From Dehalococcoidia bacterium (GTDB lineage Bacteria > Chloroflexota > Dehalococcoidia > SHYD01 > SHYC01): DNA of 7,161 nt. Position numbers and translations under genes: made by a program. The number at the start of each line of letters is the position of its first letter. The first letter of the stretch is position 1. The notes beneath the pieces were generated by a model that saw only the letters and a list, made by a program, of their open reading frames with translations, was not told the DNA's origin and searched no databases. Shown here one piece after another: positions 4,302 to 7,161 of this stretch. The stretch is from the NCBI GenBank assembly GCA_016844365.1, contig JAENIT010000185.1, forward strand, positions 1 to 7,161, written 5' to 3'.

Positions 4302-6179
4302 CTAGAAATACTTTGAAAAGGCCTCAAGCACGGCGCCGAGGTCCTTCTCGGTTGCCCCTTTGCATGCAGATCCCGTGGCCTCCGCCAGTATGCGACATGT
4401 CTCCAGATCCGCCTCCCCAACTCCAACAAAGAAAACGTGGATCAGTCCAGTTCCGATGATGCTCTGTTTCGTCACGGCTTTCCCTTCCTCGTCCAGACAA
4501 GTCGTCTCCCTCTCGAATCCGGAGCATGTACGGATGGTTTTCCCCTCTGTTGACAGCATCTTGACCAGATCGTGCAGGGGTGTTCCGCCCGTGGCGCGGC
4601 CACTGGTGAGTACGACCACGCCTCTAATAGCTTGTGGGTCACCGCCCGCAAGGTCTGTCATCTGTATAGCTTCTTTGATGGCATCGTATAGAGCGCCTCC
4701 TCCATCAGCCCCCATCCGGTCTAAGGCCTCTCGGATCCTGAAGCGATTCTCGGTGATCGGCGCTACCTCCACACGTTCCTTGAGGCCCGCGGAAAACGTC
4801 AGAAGCCCAACCCGATTGCGACTATAGATGTTGTCCAAAGCGTGAACGACGCCCTCTCGCGCCTGGTCCATTTTGTTCCCCGCCATGGACATGGAGTTGT
4901 CAACTACAAAGGTAACGACACCTGAGTTCTTGACATCTCCCCAAGACTCTACAATCTTCTCTGCCACTGCAGGTTGTATCCCATTAGGGTTTATGATAGT
5001 TCGCGGCTTGCTTGGGTCCAGCCCATAACGTGGGTTAATGACATCTTTATACGCCACGTCTGTTGCTGGGCGAAAGCCCTCCTGGACAAAGGCCCGCTGG
5101 CTGGGTTCCTGATAGAGGTATTCGATCCACTTCTGGGCGGCCTCAGCATGCTCTGGGCTGACCCAATCTGCCTGCACAATGGCAGCCGAATGCGTGTGAG
5201 CTATAGAGCCTTCTTTGGGATAGATCATGATCATCTTGCTCTTCAGGGCCCTGGGCTCAGTGACCCCACCTTCGCTAACCTTGATCTTCCCTTGGGATAG
5301 CTTAACGAGGTTATCCTCCGCTATGAAGAAGAAATGACCGTAGCGAGGCCCAAGGTATATCTTTGTGTTCAAGATCAGCGTGTCCGGTACATAGTGATCT
5401 ACTGCCCTTTGGAATCGTCGGACGTATTGCACTACCGCCGGATCCTCCACGTCCGCCAGAGAGAGCGCTTCTGGTTGCTTGCCAGCAGCAATGGCGTACA
5501 GTGTTAATAGCATACTTCGGCCTGTGCTAGAGCTGTTGGGATCGGTATAGGACACTAATGGGAGCTTGCCCCACTCCGCCTCGGCTATGGGGCAACTTTC
5601 CCAACCTTTGGGGTCGTTCCGCAGCGCGAGGATATCCGCAATACCGATCTCTTTGTTTGGCCAACCCAGACACTGTGCCATCTTTGGCAACGTTACGATG
5701 CCAATCCACGTTGTAACCAGGTTCTTCGTCTGGCTTAGGTCGACCACCGTCCGGCCCACAGCGTAGTTCACGTAACTCAGCCAGTGATCGGCCACCGGGG
5801 TTACGATGGTCGGGTCAGGCAGTTCATCGCCGTGATGGCCACCTGTGCCCTCGTTGTCATCACAAGGCCTTGGTTTAATCCGGTGGATAAGTTGGCATGT
5901 GATAACTCCGGAGTTGACTAGGTATAGGCGTACTTTGATCCTCCTCCCTGACTGTGTTCGATAGCCATCAGCATTGAACTGCTTGGAGAAGGTTGGCAAT
6001 AGAGGCTCGTCCATCATGTGGCCATTGGCCCAGTGGACAACCTCGATCGGCTCCGGCTCCCCTATCGTGCTGCCTAGGATGAGCACCACTCCTGCCAGCC
6101 ATATAAGGGCAATAAGTGCGAGAGGTCTATAGGTCAAGAACCTTTTGAACAGCATTTCAGCTACCGTCTCAAGTGTCAC
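4302..6179 (-). CDS. Extracellular solute-binding protein fused to a C-terminal von Willebrand factor A domain
   Basis: The protein has 625 residues. A membrane segment (about 20-37) has no lipobox Cys, so it is a signal anchor or an uncleaved signal peptide. Residues 43-395 resemble a type-2 periplasmic solute-binding protein, as in ABC uptake systems, with substrate unknown; examples are the PEPIEVVHWANGH start and the helix EHAEAAQKWIEYLYQEPSQRAFVQEGFRP (343-371). Residues 420-625 are a vWA domain: VVTFVVDNSMSM (421-432) gives the D427-x-S429-x-S431 metal motif, and a final HVFFVGVGEADLETCRILAEATG matches the last strands. The other two metal-site positions are altered: G495 where Thr is usual, and S526 where Asp is usual. 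No permease or ATPase gene is adjacent. The GTG at 6179 gives the longest frame; the ATG at 6155 (617 residues) fits the promoter at 6193-6221 better, because it leaves a leader of about 30 bases. Neither has a strong ribosome-binding site. Confidence 0.88.
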   Translation of the reverse strand: MTLETVAEMLFKRFLTYRPLALIALIWLAGVVLILGSTIGEPEPIEVVHWANGHMMDEPLLPTFSKQFNADGYRTQSGRRIKVRLYLVNSGVITCQLIHRIKPRPCDDNEGTGGHHGDELPDPTIVTPVADHWLSYVNYAVGRTVVDLSQTKNLVTTWIGIVTLPKMAQCLGWPNKEIGIADILALRNDPKGWESCPIAEAEWGKLPLVSYTDPNSSSTGRSMLLTLYAIAAGKQPEALSLADVEDPAVVQYVRRFQRAVDHYVPDTLILNTKIYLGPRYGHFFFIAEDNLVKLSQGKIKVSEGGVTEPRALKSKMIMIYPKEGSIAHTHSAAIVQADWVSPEHAEAAQKWIEYLYQEPSQRAFVQEGFRPATDVAYKDVINPRYGLDPSKPRTIINPNGIQPAVAEKIVESWGDVKNSGVVTFVVDNSMSMAGNKMDQAREGVVHALDNIYSRNRVGLLTFSAGLKERVEVAPITENRFRIREALDRMGADGGGALYDAIKEAIQMTDLAGGDPQAIRGVVVLTSGRATGGTPLHDLVKMLSTEGKTIRTCSGFERETTCLDEEGKAVTKQSIIGTGLIHVFFVGVGEADLETCRILAEATGSACKGATEKDLGAVLEAFSKYF

Positions 6180-6192
6180 GCAGATTGCAAGT

Positions 6193-6221
6193 ATGATACT
6201 ACTAACGCCTGTTAATTTAAA
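6193..6221 (-). promoter_or_regulatory. Candidate promoter for the solute-binding/vWA and HTH genes
   Basis: On the minus strand, TTTAAA (6221-6216) and TATCAT (6198-6193) are separated by exactly 17 bases. This matches 4 of 6 and 5 of 6 bases of the housekeeping -35 and -10 sequences. A start near 6186 would leave a 7-base leader to the GTG at 6179 or about 30 bases to the ATG at 6155. It lies between the panB stop and the next gene, the only gap there (44 bases). Confidence 0.45.
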
Positions 6222-6223
6222 GG

Positions 6224-7063
6224 CTACCTCTCCGTGGCCAGCAGCCCCTCCAGCGCTTTCTCGTCCATAGTGTAGCTCTCTTTGGCTGTGGGGAAGCTAT
6301 TCTCTTTCACCTCGCGGGCGTAGGACTGGACGGCCTCCCGGATGGTCTCTCCAATTTTGGCGTACTGCTTGGCGTGCTTGGGCACGAAGTCGGGATAAAG
6401 GCCCAGCATGTCGTGGACCACCTGCACCTGGCCGTCGCAATGAGGCCCCGCGCCGATACCGATGGTGGGCACCTTCAGCCTCTCGGTGATGAGCTTGGCG
6501 AGAGGAGTCGGCACGCCCTCCAGCACCAGGCTGAAGACCCCTGCCTCCTCCAGCGCTACGGCATCGTTGAGGAGCTTTCGCGCCGCCTCCGGAGTCCGCC
6601 CCTGGACTCGGTAGCCTCCGAGCTGGTTAATGGACTGAGGGGTAAGGCCGATGTGCCCCTGAACGGGTATGCCGATCTCCACCAGGCGGCGCACTGTCTC
6701 CGCCATGTGCTCCCCTCCCTCAAGCTTCACGGCCTGAGCGCCTCCCTCTTGGAGGAATCGTCCGGCATTACGCATGGCGTCTACCGGGCTGGTCTGGTAG
6801 GTCATGAAGGGCATGTCGCCGATGATGAGAGCATTTTGAGCGCCCCGAGCCACGGCCTTTACGTGGTGAATCATGTCTTCCATGGTGACTGGTATGGTGG
6901 AATCATAACCCAGCATCACCATGCCCAGGCTGTCCCCCACCAGTAGCAGTGGAATGCCGGCCTGATCCAGAATCCGAGCGGTGGAGTAGTCGTAGGCGGT
7001 GAGCATGGGGATCTTCTCCCCTTTCGCCTTCATCTCCTTGATCTGGTTAATAGTAACTCTCAT
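6224..7063 (-). CDS. panB: 3-methyl-2-oxobutanoate hydroxymethyltransferase (ketopantoate hydroxymethyltransferase)
   Basis: The enzyme transfers a hydroxymethyl group from 5,10-methylenetetrahydrofolate to 2-oxoisovalerate to make ketopantoate, the first committed step to pantothenate and coenzyme A. It acts in the cytoplasm. The 279-residue protein is a full-length member (usually about 260-280). It shows [12 protein letters not shown] (22-33), [20 protein letters not shown] (42-61), IGDMPFMTY (81-89), AVKLEGG (111-117), GHIGLTPQ (136-143), LEGVP (181-185) and [12 protein letters not shown] (201-212). D44, D83 and E115 match the magnesium ligands of E. coli PanB, and E182 matches its catalytic Glu. 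The ATG at 7061-7063 has AGGAGG 8 bases upstream. An ATG two codons earlier is only 2 bases from that site, and a TTG at 7084 lies upstream of it, so both are unlikely starts. panC and panD are not in the window. Confidence 0.97.
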   Translation of the reverse strand: MRVTINQIKEMKAKGEKIPMLTAYDYSTARILDQAGIPLLLVGDSLGMVMLGYDSTIPVTMEDMIHHVKAVARGAQNALIIGDMPFMTYQTSPVDAMRNAGRFLQEGGAQAVKLEGGEHMAETVRRLVEIGIPVQGHIGLTPQSINQLGGYRVQGRTPEAARKLLNDAVALEEAGVFSLVLEGVPTPLAKLITERLKVPTIGIGAGPHCDGQVQVVHDMLGLYPDFVPKHAKQYAKIGETIREAVQSYAREVKENSFPTAKESYTMDEKALEGLLATER

Positions 7064-7076
7064 GACCATCTCCTCC

Positions 7077-7110
7077 TTCGACAAGACTTCGGCATGAGCT
7101 CGGTCGAACG
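7077..7110. repeat. Short inverted-repeat element abutting the panB ribosome-binding site
   Basis: TTCGAC (7077-7082) and GTCGAA (7103-7108) are inverted copies around a 20-base centre that contains GAGCTC. The overall look (TTCGAC...GAGCTC...GTCGAA) resembles the small dispersed palindromic elements seen in many environmental bacteria; calling it dispersed is inference. Its edge touches the AGGAGG of panB at 7072-7077. Confidence 0.4.
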
Positions 7111-7120
7111 CTCAAAACAA

Positions 7121-7161
7121 GCCTTTCGATAAACTCTCCGCGTAAGCGGAGTCCGACAAGT
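7121..7161. repeat. Second hairpin element upstream of panB, cut by the window end
   Basis: CTCCGC (7136-7141) and GCGGAG (7146-7151) form a perfect 6-base stem around GTAA, a GNRA loop on the plus strand. The flanks TTCGATAA (left) and CCGACAAG (right) echo the neighbouring TTCGACAAG element. It may be another copy of the same family or the terminator stem of the upstream gene, which lies outside the window. Confidence 0.45.

Noticed and set aside
4360..4827. Plus-strand open frame of 155 codons
   Set aside because: It is antisense to the vWA domain and has a low-complexity Ser/Arg/Pro composition.
4302..6179. Complete ABC uptake operon
   Set aside because: Only the binding-protein part is present; neither neighbour is a permease or ATPase.
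6374..6946. Plus-strand open frame of 190 codons
   Set aside because: It is fully antisense to panB, whose family motifs are certain.

Overview
All seven convincing genes, plus one possible small gene, lie on the minus strand, so the window reads right to left. The organism is a bacterium with strong AGGAGG ribosome-binding sites and roughly 55% GC by eye. Two protein types suggest Chloroflexota: a solute-binding/von Willebrand A (vWA) fusion, and a C-terminal sigma-region-4-like helix-turn-helix (HTH) of a kind I associate with that phylum. This placement is inference; no rRNA or other marker gene is present.

Layout in transcription order. (1) 7077-7161: two short inverted-repeat elements upstream of panB. 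(2) 6224-7063: panB, the first step of pantothenate synthesis and the only gene named with full confidence. (3) 4302-6179: a membrane-anchored extracellular solute-binding protein fused to a vWA domain whose metal site is degenerate; a plausible promoter lies at 6193-6221. (4) 3642-4289: 12 bases further on, a protein with two N-terminal membrane helices and a cytoplasmic HTH domain. The pair looks like a sensor and a membrane-bound transcription factor. (5) 3217-3641: about 425 bases without a gene, holding hairpins, a candidate terminator, a palindrome and three helically phased copies of a TTGGCAGTT site. (6) 3022-3216: a possible 64-residue protein with an excellent ribosome-binding site. 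(7) 2234-2908: a Bax inhibitor-1 (TMBIM) family membrane protein. (8) 1332-2174: a protein weakly resembling GPP34/GOLPH3, with an internal 24-residue tandem duplication. (9) 683-1216: a membrane protein resembling dolichol/phytol kinases but without their N-terminal half. (10) 11-610: an unrecognised membrane-anchored protein with a probable beta-sandwich domain.

The left half (11-3216) reads as one operon-like run of membrane or membrane-associated proteins. BI-1, a GPP34-like protein and a lipid-alcohol-kinase-like protein together hint at a role in membrane homeostasis or lipids, but this is inferred from weak family resemblances. The best candidates for something undescribed are the sensor/HTH pair, the structured 3.3-3.6 kb intergenic region, and the GPP34-like/kinase-like/BI-1 grouping.
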